Assembly: GCA_963730325.1 (NCBI GenBank)
Contig: CAVSRC010000012.1
Coordinates: 124,001-188,000, forward strand
Source: CAVSRC01 sp963730325
GTDB lineage: Bacteria; Pseudomonadota; Alphaproteobacteria; Rhizobiales; Kaistiaceae
DNA: 64,000 nt
Reading direction: 5' to 3'
In this document: positions 52,419-64,000 of the stretch, piece by piece
How the letters are laid out: every line of letters begins with the position of its first letter
Numbering within the stretch: position 1 is the first letter of the stretch
The notes under the pieces: generated by a model
Told to the model about the DNA's origin: nothing
The model's input: only the letters and a program-made list of their open reading frames with translations
The model's database searches: none
Translations under genes and position numbers: made by a program

Positions 52419-53163
52419 ATGCGAGCTTTGACCGACGAAAAGACGCAGGAACACGTTCTCGTCGTAGGCGGCGGTTCCGGCATGGGACTGGCACTTGGCG
52501 CGCGCTTGCTGGCCGCTGGAGCCGCGGTCACCCTTGCCGGCCGCTCGGCTGAGCGGCTGGCTCGGGCCCGCCAGGATCTCGGCGACGCGCCGGGGCTGAA
52601 GACGATCGCCGCCGACGCCACGCGCGAGGACGAGGTGAGGCGCATGTTTCAGTCGGCGGGCGCCGTCGATCACATCGTGTGCACCGCAGCCGATGTGAGC
52701 GGCGCCTATGTGCTTCTGGGCGAGTTGGACATGGCGATTGCCCGCCGGGTGATCGATTTCGAAGGTGGTCGCACCGCTTCTGCTGGCCAAGCATGGCGTG
52801 CCGCGTCTGCTGCCGGGCGGATCGATCACCTTCACCTCAGGCATTGCCGCCTATCGCCCGGCGGCGAAGGGATCGGTGGTGGCGGCCGTCAACGGCGCGC
52901 TCGAATCGCTCGTCTATGCGCTGTCCGTCGAGCTCGCGCCGATCCGGGTCAATGCCGTCTCGCCGGGATGGGTGGACACGCCGATCTGGAGCGCGGTGGC
53001 GGGGGAGGGCAAGGATGCCGTGCTGGAGGCGATGGCCAAACGCCTGCCGGTCGGACGCATCGGCCAGGCCGACGATATTGCACAGGCGATTGAGTTGGTC
53101 ATGCGCAACGGCTTCATCTCCGGAACTGTCGTTCATGTCGATGGCGGCCAGCGGCTGGTGTGA
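52419..53163 (+). pseudogene. Short-chain dehydrogenase/reductase, frameshifted
   Basis: The cofactor motif VLVVGGGSGMGLALGARLL is in one frame. From about 52760 the protein continues in another (VVAPLLLAKHGVPRLLPGGSITFTSGIAAYRPAAKGSV, then IRVNAVSPGWVDTPIW and ISGTVVHVDGGQRL). Removing one T from TTT at 52757-52759 joins them as 247 residues, normal for the family. The Ser and Tyr of the active site are seen, but Lys is spaced YxxxxK rather than YxxxK. GAGAAGGA precedes the ATG. Regulated by the divergent TetR, so the gene is unlikely to be truly dead. Confidence 0.8.
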
Positions 53164-53281
53164 GCGCCGGGCGCGCCATGCACCGGCAATGCTGCAGTAC
53201 CCACGTCATCGTGAGTTGATCCTGGGGCGGCGCTGGCTTTAGCTAGGCCGAGAGGCGGCAGCCAGCCGAGGGGAGAGAGCG

Positions 53282-54247
53282 ATGCATGTGATCCGCAGGA
53301 AAGGTTGGGAAATCCCGGAGCACCGCGCGACTCCTGAGGCGGCTTACCGCAATCGCCGCGAGATCATGGCGGCCGGCGGTGCCGCGCTCGTCGGCGGCCT
53401 GGCGGCGGCAGTCTTTCCTTCCGCGGCCTGGGCGCAAGCCGACCGGACCATCGATCTCTACCCGGCCCAGCGCAACAACAAGTACACCCTCGACCGGCCG
53501 GTGACGCCCGAGGCGATCAACGAGAACTACAACAACTTCTATGAATTCGGCACGCAGAAGGACGTGGCGTCGGCGGCCGCGTCGCTGGAGACGCGCCCGT
53601 GGGAGGTCGCCATCGACGGCATGGTGGAGAAGCCCTTCACCATCGGCATCGACGATCTCATCCGCAAGATGACGCTGGAGGAGCGGCTTTACCGGCACCG
53701 TTGCGTCGAGGCGTGGTCGATGACCGTGCCGTGGACGGGCTTTCCGCTCGCCAGGCTGGTCGATTTCGCCAAGCCGCTGGGTTCGGCCAAATATCTGCGC
53801 ATGGAGACCTTCAACGATCCCGGCATGGCCAGCGGCCAGAGCCAGTTCTGGTATCCGTGGCCCTATGTCGAGGGGCTGACCATGGATGAGGCGACGAACG
53901 AACTCGCCTTCATGGTGACCGGCGCCTACGGCAAGCCGGTGGCCAAGGTGATGGGGGCGCCGCTCAGGGTCCACCTGCCGTGGAAGTACGGCTTCAAGTC
54001 GATCAAGTCGATCGTCAAGTTCACCTTCACCGAGGAGCGGCCGGTCAATTTCTGGCAGCAGCTTCAGTCCAACGAATACGGCTTCTGGGCGAATGTGAAC
54101 CCGCAGGTGCCGCATCCGCGCTGGAGCCAGGCGATGGAGCGCGACATCGGCACCCAGGAATCGATCCCGACGCAACTCTATAACGGCTACGGCGAATACG
54201 TTGCCGCCATGTATGCCGACATGACCAACGAGCCGTTGTTCATGTAG
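53282..54247 (+). CDS. msrP: Methionine-sulfoxide reductase catalytic subunit MsrP (YedY)
   Basis: 321-residue periplasmic molybdoenzyme repairing oxidised Met in proteins. A Tat signal (NRREIMAAGGAALVGG) leads the mature part. The Mo ligand Cys is in YRHRCVEAWSMTVPW; LPWKYGFKSIKSIVKF and the late NVNPQVPHPRWSQA are family signatures. The usual membrane heme partner msrQ is not next to it; a terminator follows instead. It depends on molybdenum cofactor, in line with the modABC locus 20 kb away. Confidence 0.94.
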   Translation: MHVIRRKGWEIPEHRATPEAAYRNRREIMAAGGAALVGGLAAAVFPSAAWAQADRTIDLYPAQRNNKYTLDRPVTPEAINENYNNFYEFGTQKDVASAAASLETRPWEVAIDGMVEKPFTIGIDDLIRKMTLEERLYRHRCVEAWSMTVPWTGFPLARLVDFAKPLGSAKYLRMETFNDPGMASGQSQFWYPWPYVEGLTMDEATNELAFMVTGAYGKPVAKVMGAPLRVHLPWKYGFKSIKSIVKFTFTEERPVNFWQQLQSNEYGFWANVNPQVPHPRWSQAMERDIGTQESIPTQLYNGYGEYVAAMYADMTNEPLFM

Positions 54248-54292
54248 CAGGCGCCGCCGGGCGGTCCATTTCTTCAGTGCAGCCAACAAAAG

Positions 54293-54321
54293 GCCGGGCC
54301 CTTGCGGGCCCGGCAGTTTTT
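54293..54321 (+). terminator. Terminator of msrP
   Basis: GCCGGGCCC, loop TTGC, GGGCCCGGC, then AGTTTTTG. A perfect 9-base stem with T-run, 46 bases after the msrP stop. Confidence 0.92.
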
Positions 54322-54532
54322 GCCTGACAGCATCGCTGCCGGCATACGCTCCAGAAGGGAACAGAAGATGCGTCAACAGGCCCGCAGGGAGGAGAACAGG
54401 CGAATCACCGCATCAACGCAGTCCAGCGTATGAATATTTTACAGGGGGCGATACAAGACGTGCCTACTGAACAAGCAATATTCTTCGCTGTGGCGCATTT
54501 AACACAGAAGCGGAAACGCACTGTTTTTCAAT

Positions 54533-55426
54533 TTAGTAGGCCCAGTTCTGGGCCTTGCTTAGCAGGAAATCGCGGAAAACGTGGACTCGCGCGGAGTTTT
54601 TCAATTCGGCGGGATAGACGAAATAGGACGCGAAGCTCGGCACCTGTACTTCGGGCAGCAATTGCACCAGGCCCGATCCCGGCTCGACCATGTAGCTCGG
54701 CAGAACGGCGATGCCGGTGCCGTTCTGCACGGCATTCTTGATGGCGAACAGGTTGTTGATCTTGAGCACCGGCTCGCGCGGGTTTTCCGAGGTGCGGCCG
54801 GCGATCTCCAGCCAGTTGAGGTCGCGCAGATAGGCCGGCACCGGCACGCCGAAGGTGACGATGCGGTGGTCGTCGAGGTCGCCGATCGCCTTGGGCTCGC
54901 CGAAGCGGTCGACATAGGTCGGCGCCGCATAGACGTTCATGTGGACGGTGAACAGCCGGCGCTGGATGAGGTCGGGCTGTACCGGCTGGCGCAGGCGGAT
55001 GGCGACGTCCGCCTGGCGCATGCCGAGGTCGAGCTCGGTGTCGTCGAAGATCAGGTGCAGGTTGATCGAGGGATGCAGGTCGACGAATTCGTGCACGCGG
55101 GCGGTGAGCCAGGTCGAGCCGAGGCCGACGGTGGTGGTGATCCTTAGCGTGCCCGACGGTTTCTCGGCGGATTCGGCCAGGCGCGAGGTTGCCGCGTCGA
55201 GCTTGACGAGCACCTCGTTGGCGGTGCGGAAAAGCTCCTCGCCCTGCTCGGTGAGGATGAGGCCGCGGGCGTGGCGGTGGAAGAGGGGGACGCCGAGATC
55301 CTGCTCGAGCGCGCTCACCTGACGGCTCACCGCCGACTGGCTCATGTTGAGGTTCTCGCCGGCATGGGTGAACGACCCGGCCTGTGCGGCCGCGTGGAAG
55401 ATGCGCAGCTTGTCCCAGTCCAGCAT
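54533..55426 (-). CDS. LysR-family transcriptional regulator
   Basis: 297 residues from ATG 55426 (MLDWDKLRIFHAAAQAGSFTHAGENLNMSQSAVSRQ), an HTH typical of LysR. The effector domain SGTLRITTTVGLGSTWL...DLGMRQADVAIRL follows. In Rhizobiales this gene often lies just behind trxB, as here (about 50 bases), which suggests a shared transcript from trxB and a redox-related role. The regulon is unknown. A four-residue longer start (55438) is possible. Confidence 0.92.
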   Translation of the reverse strand: MLDWDKLRIFHAAAQAGSFTHAGENLNMSQSAVSRQVSALEQDLGVPLFHRHARGLILTEQGEELFRTANEVLVKLDAATSRLAESAEKPSGTLRITTTVGLGSTWLTARVHEFVDLHPSINLHLIFDDTELDLGMRQADVAIRLRQPVQPDLIQRRLFTVHMNVYAAPTYVDRFGEPKAIGDLDDHRIVTFGVPVPAYLRDLNWLEIAGRTSENPREPVLKINNLFAIKNAVQNGTGIAVLPSYMVEPGSGLVQLLPEVQVPSFASYFVYPAELKNSARVHVFRDFLLSKAQNWAY

Positions 55427-55477
55427 TGGTCCCCCCAACCCAGGCGCGTCCCTTGAACGCGCCTGGTCAACCTCCTC

Positions 55478-56434
55478 CTACTCGGCGGCCTCCGCCGGTG
55501 CTGCGGCCATCGCCAGGAACTTCTGCGCCTCCAGCGCGGCCATGCAGCCCTGTCCGGCGGCGGTCACCGCCTGGCGGAAGGTGTCGTCGGTAACGTCGCC
55601 GGCGGCAAAGACGCCTGGAATGTTGGTGACGGTCGAATCCGGCGCCGTCCACACATAGCCGTTCGCCTTCAGCTTCAATTGCCCGCCGAGGAATTCCACG
55701 GAAGGGGCGTGGCCGATGGCCACGAACACGCCGTCGGCCGGGACTTCGCTTGTCGCGCCGGTCTTGACGTTGCGCAGGCGCACGCCGGTCACCGCCGGCG
55801 GGAAGCCGGTGGAGCCCAGCACGTCGTCGACCACCGAATCCCAGACCACGGTGATCTTCTCATGGTCGAAGAGCCGGTTCTGCAGGATCGGTTCGGCGCG
55901 CAGCTCGTCGCGGCGGTGGACGAGGGTGACCTTGGAGGCGTGATTGGTCAGGTACAGCGCCTCTTCCACGGCGGTATTGCCGCCGCCGATGACCACCACT
56001 TCCTTGCCGCGATAGAAGAAGCCGTCGCAGGTGGCGCAGGCGGACACGCCGAAGCCGCGGAACTTCTGTTCCGAGGGCAGGTTCATCCATTTCGCCTCGG
56101 CGCCGGTGGCAACGATCAGCGCGTCGCAGGTGTATGTCTCGCCGCCGTCGCCGGTGAGCCGGAACGGCCGCTGCGACAGGTCGACGGCGGTAATGTGGTC
56201 GCTGATCATGCGCGTGCCGACGTGCTCGGCCTGCGCCTTCATCTGCTCCATCAGCCAGGGGCCCTGAACCATCTCGGCGAAGCCCGGATAGTTCTCGACA
56301 TCGGTGGTGGTGGTGAGTTGGCCGCCGGCGGCCAGGCCGGAAATCTGGACAGGCTCCAGCATGGCGCGGGCGGCGTAGATGGACGCGGTGTATCCGGCCG
56401 GGCCGGAACCGACGACAATAACCTTGGCATGCAT
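55478..56434 (-). CDS. trxB: Thioredoxin-disulfide reductase
   Basis: 318-residue FAD enzyme that keeps thioredoxin reduced with NADPH. FAD motif VIVVGSGPAGYTASIYAAR; active disulfide CATC in SACATCDGFFYRG; NADPH motif VVVIGGGNTAVEEAL; C-terminal GVFAAGDVTDDTFRQAVTAAGQG. Length normal. About 290 non-coding bases lie upstream, so it has its own promoter, and the LysR gene follows. Confidence 0.97.
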   Translation of the reverse strand: MHAKVIVVGSGPAGYTASIYAARAMLEPVQISGLAAGGQLTTTTDVENYPGFAEMVQGPWLMEQMKAQAEHVGTRMISDHITAVDLSQRPFRLTGDGGETYTCDALIVATGAEAKWMNLPSEQKFRGFGVSACATCDGFFYRGKEVVVIGGGNTAVEEALYLTNHASKVTLVHRRDELRAEPILQNRLFDHEKITVVWDSVVDDVLGSTGFPPAVTGVRLRNVKTGATSEVPADGVFVAIGHAPSVEFLGGQLKLKANGYVWTAPDSTVTNIPGVFAAGDVTDDTFRQAVTAAGQGCMAALEAQKFLAMAAAPAEAAE

Positions 56435-56721
56435 ATCGATACCTCTGGGGCGGCGCAGGGCGCCGCCCTCGCAGGAGGGGCGCCTGGAATCTCGCCATTG
56501 GGCACGCCGCCCCGCCCGGGCGTCGGCCGAGATTCGGTTGGACTACTCACGGGAAATCTAAGCTCTCGGTCGAGCTATGCAAGATGCGCAGGGGTGCGAC
56601 AAGGAGGGCGCGGCAAGGCGGGTAGCCGGTGTGGCCTGGGGCCCACACCGGGCGAGGCCCATGAGGCGGCGGAAAGGCTCTGCAATCCCCGATATTTGCG
56701 GAGGGCTGCCGCGTGGCCGGC

Positions 56722-57147
56722 TCAGTCTTGCCCATTCCCGGTCTGCCAGCCATCGGACGCGCCACACTGGCAGGTCTCGTCGGTCAGGCAATGGCATGGC
56801 TGGTGCAGGTCGGCGGCGAATTCATGCAGATAGGCCTGCAGTGCGGCGTGAATGATCTTCTGGCGGGTCACGCCTGCCTTGACCGCCGCGATCCCGATCC
56901 TTTGCAGGTCGCCCGCGCCCACAATCACCCTGATGCGATGCTGCTTTTCCGGTTCGCCGGCGCGCTTGCCTTCGCTCAGTTGCCGCGGCGCTACGACGGG
57001 CCGGTTCACGGGCGCCGGCTCGGGGGCCGCCGATGCCACCACGCCAAAGGGCGCGGCGCGGCGCAGCGGCAGATCGACCACCGACGGCGCGGCGTCGCCT
57101 TTGCGCACCAGAAGGCTCGATGTCATACGCGCGAAGGGTGAACTCAT
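56722..57147 (-). CDS. Ribbon-helix-helix-like partner of ParA
   Basis: 141 residues, MSSPFARMTSSLLVRKGDAAP at the start. After a disordered Pro/Ala-rich middle, HRIRVIVGAGDLQRIGIAAVKAGVTRQKIIHAALQAYL looks like a ribbon-helix-helix DNA-binding unit. The C-terminus carries a Cys cluster in QPCHCLTDETCQCG that may bind a metal. It begins four bases after the stop of the ParA gene, as ParG/ParR-type partition partners do. Family assignment is by pattern only. Confidence 0.6.
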   Translation of the reverse strand: MSSPFARMTSSLLVRKGDAAPSVVDLPLRRAAPFGVVASAAPEPAPVNRPVVAPRQLSEGKRAGEPEKQHRIRVIVGAGDLQRIGIAAVKAGVTRQKIIHAALQAYLHEFAADLHQPCHCLTDETCQCGASDGWQTGNGQD

Positions 57148-57151
57148 CTGG

Positions 57152-58114
57152 CTAGTCCCTGTCGTCCTGGTTCCACGGCTGGGGATCCGTGATGCGCCGG
57201 CCGAACGGACGCAGCCGGCGCTCGGCCATGCCGGGCGGGGGGTCGCCCTGCTGCCGGCGCCGGTCGAAGCCCGAACGCCGGTCGGGGCCGGTGTAGGTAT
57301 CGGTGACGATTTCAGGCGGGGCCGCCACCAGTTCGGCTGCCGCGTATGTGTCGGAAACGGCAAGTTCGGGCTCAGCCAACGCATCCAGTCGGGGATCCTC
57401 GGCCACCGTCCCGCCGGGCGCCGTCGACGAAGACAGGCCGCTGACGGCGAAATGGGCCGGCTCGACCGGCGGCTTGAAGGCCTGGTCCTGCTTCAGCCGG
57501 GCGAGACGATCCTGGACATAGATCCACAGCTCGCGGATTTCCTTGGCGGAGGCCGATTTCGGCAGGATCTCGCCGACGGTGCGCCCGTCGACCATCGAGC
57601 TTGCGAAATTGACGCGATGATGAACGGTCACCGGCGCCACGGTGCCGTGTTGCGACAGCGCAACCGCCGTCTCTCCGGTGATGCGGGCCCGGGCGGTCGC
57701 CGCATTGATGACGAAGATCAGCGCCTTGCCGTATTGCTCGGCGGCGTCCACGGTGGCGCCCACGGCGCGCAGATCGTGCGGGCTCGGTCGGGTCGGCAGG
57801 ACGACGAGGTCGGCGTGGCTGATGACGTGCGCGATCGATTGGGTGATCGCCGGAGGCGTGTCGATCACGGCCAGGGCAATGCCGGCTTCGCGCAGGTCGT
57901 CGAGCGCCTCGCTGAGTTCGAGCGTGCCGACCTTGGCGAACATCGGCTCGGATGCGGAACGGGCGTTCCACCAGTGCGACAGGCTGCCCTGCGGGTCGGT
58001 GTCGATGAGGGCGACCGGCCCGATGCCTGCGCTTTGGGCTTCCACGGCCAGGTGGCCGGACAGCGTGGTCTTTCCCGATCCGCCTTTTTGTGATGCCAGG
58101 ACAAGGACGTACAT
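57152..58114 (-). CDS. ParA family partition/positioning ATPase
   Basis: 320 residues from ATG 58114 (MYVLVLASQKGGSGKTTLSGHL); a start 10 residues earlier (58144) is possible. The deviant Walker A KGGSGKTT, LIDTDPQGSLSHWW (switch I), and AVIDTPPAITQSIAHVIS (Walker B) are intact. After residue 200 the sequence is unlike standard ParA: a long acidic/Pro region ends GPDRRSGFDRRRQQ...ERRLRPFGRR, a double Arg-rich RR motif. Paired with the ribbon-helix-helix gene. Chromosomal location argues for a positioning or chromosome role. Confidence 0.88.
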   Translation of the reverse strand: MYVLVLASQKGGSGKTTLSGHLAVEAQSAGIGPVALIDTDPQGSLSHWWNARSASEPMFAKVGTLELSEALDDLREAGIALAVIDTPPAITQSIAHVISHADLVVLPTRPSPHDLRAVGATVDAAEQYGKALIFVINAATARARITGETAVALSQHGTVAPVTVHHRVNFASSMVDGRTVGEILPKSASAKEIRELWIYVQDRLARLKQDQAFKPPVEPAHFAVSGLSSSTAPGGTVAEDPRLDALAEPELAVSDTYAAAELVAAPPEIVTDTYTGPDRRSGFDRRRQQGDPPPGMAERRLRPFGRRITDPQPWNQDDRD

Positions 58115-58374
58115 GGGAGGGCTTCTTGTGTTTCGGAGCGTCATCGGCGTGTCTGTATGCGCGACTATTGCCCCGCACCCATGAACCCATCGTCACCCGG
58201 TGCGGCGCAATTGGACGACAAAACGAAACGAGTTTTCGGAAATTGGCGGGTCAACGGCCGCGGCCGGCGGCCGGTGTTCAAACCGGGGTAAAGCCTAAAA
58301 TGCGATGGGCGGCGGTCAGGAATTGGTGACACCGGCGCGCGAGGCTGTCCCCCGGGCGACGGGCTGGAGGCGTC

Positions 58375-58620
58375 ATGCAGTTCCCCATGGACCGGGATGA
58401 CCGGAGCGCGCTCACTGCAATAGCCGACGATCTTGCCGAACTGGAGCGGCGGTCGGCCGGCTTCGGTCTGGACTTCCTTGCGCTGCTCCTCAGCCACGCA
58501 CGGGAAGAAGCCGTCGACCGTCTGAACGACGACACCCTGGCGCGGATCGAGCGCCGCGATCGGGGAGGGGTCGATCTCGCCTCGGCTCACGGCGAGGCGA
58601 CGGCGCCGCTTGGGGAGTGA
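58375..58620 (+). CDS. Small helical protein of unknown function
   Basis: 81 residues, MQFPMDRDDRSALTAIADDLAEL then FGLDFLALLLSHAREEAVDRLN, predicted helical and acidic. No family recognised. A later ATG (58387) is possible. Its size and the acidic helical composition fit the small alphaproteobacterial 'hypothetical' class, but the start signals are weak. Confidence 0.45.
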   Translation: MQFPMDRDDRSALTAIADDLAELERRSAGFGLDFLALLLSHAREEAVDRLNDDTLARIERRDRGGVDLASAHGEATAPLGE

Positions 58621-58652
58621 GCCGGCGGCGCCAGGTGCCCCCGACAACGCAA

Positions 58653-58677
58653 AGCCCCGGAGCGGGCCTCCGGGGCT
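58653..58677 (-). terminator. Probable terminator of greA
   Basis: AGCCCCGGA, 7-base loop, TCCGGGGCT with TTTGCG following on the minus strand. The stem is strong, the T-run short. It sits about 25 bases beyond the greA stop. Confidence 0.6.
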
Positions 58678-58702
58678 TCAGGGCAGGGCGGAAGATACCG
58701 GC

Positions 58703-59176
58703 TCAGCCGAACTTGACGTCGAGAACCTCGTAGGAGCGGCTGCCGCCGGGGGCGGCGACCTCGACGCTGTCGCCCTTGGCCTTGCCGATGAGCGCCCGGG
58801 CGATGGGCGAGGAGATCGAGATGCGGCCCGCCTTCACGTCGGCTTCGACGTCGCCGACGATCTGGTACTTCTTCTTTTCCTCGGTGTCCTCGTCGACCAG
58901 CGTCACCGTGGCGCCGAACTTGATGGTCTTGCCCGACAGCTTCGACACGTCGATGATCTCGGCGCGCGAGAGCTGGTCCTCGATCTCGACGATACGGCCT
59001 TCATTGAGGCCGTGGGCTTCCTTGGCGGCGTGATATTCGGCGTTCTCCGAGAGATCGCCATGGCCGCGCGCCTCGGCGATGAGCTGGATGATGCGGTGCC
59101 GCTCCTCGCTCGTGCGCCGTTTCAGCTCGGATTCCAGCACCGCATGGCCGGCCGCGGTCATCGGAATCTTTTCCAT
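58703..59176 (-). CDS. greA: Transcription elongation factor GreA
   Basis: 157 residues, the standard GreA length. Coiled-coil N-terminal domain EKIPMTAAGHAVLESELKRR... with the acidic tip DLSENAEYHAAKE; C-terminal FKBP-like domain ATVTLVDEDTEEKKKYQIVG and ISISSPIARALIGKAKGD. It stimulates RNA cleavage in paused RNA polymerase. ATG at 59176; the upstream 7 codons are not conserved. In the usual neighbourhood of carB. Confidence 0.97.
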   Translation of the reverse strand: MEKIPMTAAGHAVLESELKRRTSEERHRIIQLIAEARGHGDLSENAEYHAAKEAHGLNEGRIVEIEDQLSRAEIIDVSKLSGKTIKFGATVTLVDEDTEEKKKYQIVGDVEADVKAGRISISSPIARALIGKAKGDSVEVAAPGGSRSYEVLDVKFG

Positions 59177-59354
59177 TGCACCTGCACCCTTTCCCAAGAC
59201 GCGCCGGAAACGGATCCGGCGCCTCGCATGACTCTGCCGGCGCAGCCCTCCGGCTGCCGCCTTGGCAATGACTACTTTCCGCCCATCGGCCCCGTCACCG
59301 GGTCCGATGACCGCTGGTCAGTCCACAACTTGCCGGCCTCCCCCGTGCGCCTCT

Positions 59355-62852
<3,498 letters not shown>

Positions 62853-63063
62853 GGGCTGGTCGCGAACAAAACCCCGGTGCGGCAGCCGCTCCGGGGCGAA
62901 TCCCAAGGGGTTTCAGGCTAGGCGGGGCTTATACGGCAAAGCGGCGGGGCGCGGAACCCCCGGATGGCGGTGCCCGATGCCGGCCGTTTTGGCCCGCCCT
63001 TAGCCATCCATTAAGGTTTCGGCGGCAGTAAGCGAGAAGGGAGTTTGTCGCGGGAAACCGGCG

Positions 63064-63711
63064 ATGGCGGCGATCACGCTCAAGGAAGGCGATTTCGGCA
63101 GCGATGCCACGGTCACCGTCGGCGAGGCGGCGCTCTACCTGCCCGACAGGTCACGGCCGGGCCTCAACGAGGTGGTCCCGCTGACGGCGATCGCCGAGAT
63201 CGAATCCCTCTCCGATGACCGTTCCGGCCAGTTCAAGCAGGCGGCCAAGCTCGGCGCCCGCGGCTTCCTCACCACCGGCAACCCTCTCGGGCTTGCGGCC
63301 AGCGTCTTCGCCGTCACCAAGATCAAGGACGTCAACTTCGCCGTGCGCCTGAGGGACGGCCGCCGCTTCGTGGCGACCGCCGACGCGGCGACCCTCGCCG
63401 ATCTGCGCGCGGCCTGCCGGAGTGCGTCCAAACCGGCGGGCGAGGATGACGAAGCCACGGCACGGGCCGATGCGGTGATCGCCAAGTATCTCGGTCCCGA
63501 CGCGCTGCCGCTGGAGCCTGTGCCTGAGCCCGAGCCCGAGCCGGAGGAGGCGTCGGCCTCGCCGGCATCGGCCTCGTCGCCGGTTCCGGCGTCGCCGGCC
63601 CCAACGAGCCCGGTGCAGCCGCAGGTCGCCGGGGACCGACCGGCCGCGGTTTCGCTCGTCACCGGTCCGCTTGCCCCCCGCCGGGTCTTCGGCCGCCGCG
63701 GTCTCAGCTAG
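63064..63711 (+). CDS. Unknown protein with Pro/Ala-rich C-terminus
   Basis: 215 residues. The N-terminal half (ITLKEGDFGSDATVTVGEAALYLPD, then VAVTKIKDVNFAVRLRDGRRFVATADAATLADL) looks like a small beta-rich domain; a PH-like fold of the bacterial SHOCT/PH kind is possible. From residue ~145 a Pro/Glu/Ala/Ser linker (EPVPEPEPEPEEA) runs to the end. Function unknown. It is divergent from carB. Confidence 0.7.
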   Translation: MAAITLKEGDFGSDATVTVGEAALYLPDRSRPGLNEVVPLTAIAEIESLSDDRSGQFKQAAKLGARGFLTTGNPLGLAASVFAVTKIKDVNFAVRLRDGRRFVATADAATLADLRAACRSASKPAGEDDEATARADAVIAKYLGPDALPLEPVPEPEPEPEEASASPASASSPVPASPAPTSPVQPQVAGDRPAAVSLVTGPLAPRRVFGRRGLS

Positions 63712-63823
63712 CCCGGATCATTCCGTCGCAGGCCGGCACGCTTCGTTTCGGGGTGCGCCGACCCCATCTTCGCTCTGACCCCCGGCCGTCCGGCCAGCCA
63801 GAGACCAGAGAAGAGCGAAGACG

Positions 63824-64000
63824 ATGAGCTATTATTTTGCCAAGACCGTGAAGACCCCGTTCGCCGAGACCATCGACAATGTGACGGCGGCCCTCAAGGA
63901 GCGCGGCTTCGGGGTGCTGACCACCATCGACGTCAAGGCGACCATGAAGGCGAAGCTCGATGTCGATTTTCGCCCCTATACGATCCTCGGCGCCTGCAAT
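63824..64000 (+). CDS. DUF302 family protein, N-terminal part (runs off window)
   Basis: MSYYFAKTVKTPFAETIDNV, then ALKERGFGVLTTIDVKATMKAK and YTILGACN at the window edge. The pattern of a short strand-helix with TIDV and YxILGACNP is the DUF302 domain. Function unknown; stop codon not in window. GAAGACG before the ATG at 63824 gives a weak ribosome site. Confidence 0.9.
   Translation, partial: MSYYFAKTVKTPFAETIDNVTAALKERGFGVLTTIDVKATMKAKLDVDFRPYTILGACN

Overview
The window is about two-thirds G+C chromosomal DNA. It looks like an alphaproteobacterium of the Hyphomicrobiales (Rhizobiales) type. The signs are a petP/petR-like MarR plus response-regulator pair with an EnvZ-like kinase, a CarB with the alphaproteobacterial insertion, an ATP-type PckA, DUF1127 and DUF992 proteins, and intergenic palindromic repeats common in this order. 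The genus cannot be fixed from the sequence. Most of the window is housekeeping chromosome. There is no integrase, transposase, rRNA, tRNA or CRISPR array that I can see.

Region by region. 1-3.7 kb: 5' part of prs, then lgt > midA > pgeF on the minus strand (overlapping stops and starts), and ubiK opposite. 3.8-7.2 kb: a YbjN protein, a cluster of palindromic repeats, proC, a TetR regulator, a rhomboid-like protein and a CsaA-type tRNA-binding protein. 7.2-10.7 kb (minus): MarR > response regulator > histidine kinase > NYN/LOTUS-type protein. 10.9-15 kb: ilvE, a large TIR-NB-ARC-TPR protein (the best candidate for an immune or signalling ATPase) and a cold-shock gene. 15.2-22.8 kb: sulfide:quinone oxidoreductase, a Tat-type dienelactone hydrolase, a secreted SH3 protein, a decayed FecR-domain gene, a tiny lysine-rich peptide gene, a disulfide-reductase-like flavoprotein, a Met/Gly-rich blue copper protein, a frameshifted hemG and an ABM monooxygenase.

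23-31.4 kb: DUF4396 membrane protein, MliC-like inhibitor, uvrB, then several small envelope or unknown genes, DUF1127, cupin, DUF1697 and DUF72. 31.6-35.9 kb: RlpA-like protein and a modE-modABC molybdate operon with a near-textbook palindromic operator, then an SRPBCC protein. 36-41.7 kb: pckA, GST, OsmC, PAP2-like and aspartate aminotransferase. 41.7-47.5 kb: an unusual accessory-looking stretch, with a ParA-like ATPase plus a degenerate P-loop partner, two tandem secreted paralogues, and a CapK-type ligase operon with two unknown proteins. 47.7-54.3 kb: CorA, DUF992, an EF-G-like GTPase, a TetR regulator facing an SDR gene with clear operators, and msrP. 54.5-64 kb: LysR, trxB, a ParA/ribbon-helix-helix pair, greA, carB, an unknown protein and a partial DUF302 gene.

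Three genes (midA, hemG and an SDR) each read through at full family length if one base is removed from a short homopolymer. That pattern suggests either consensus errors or fresh +1 mutations and should be kept in mind when reading those calls.
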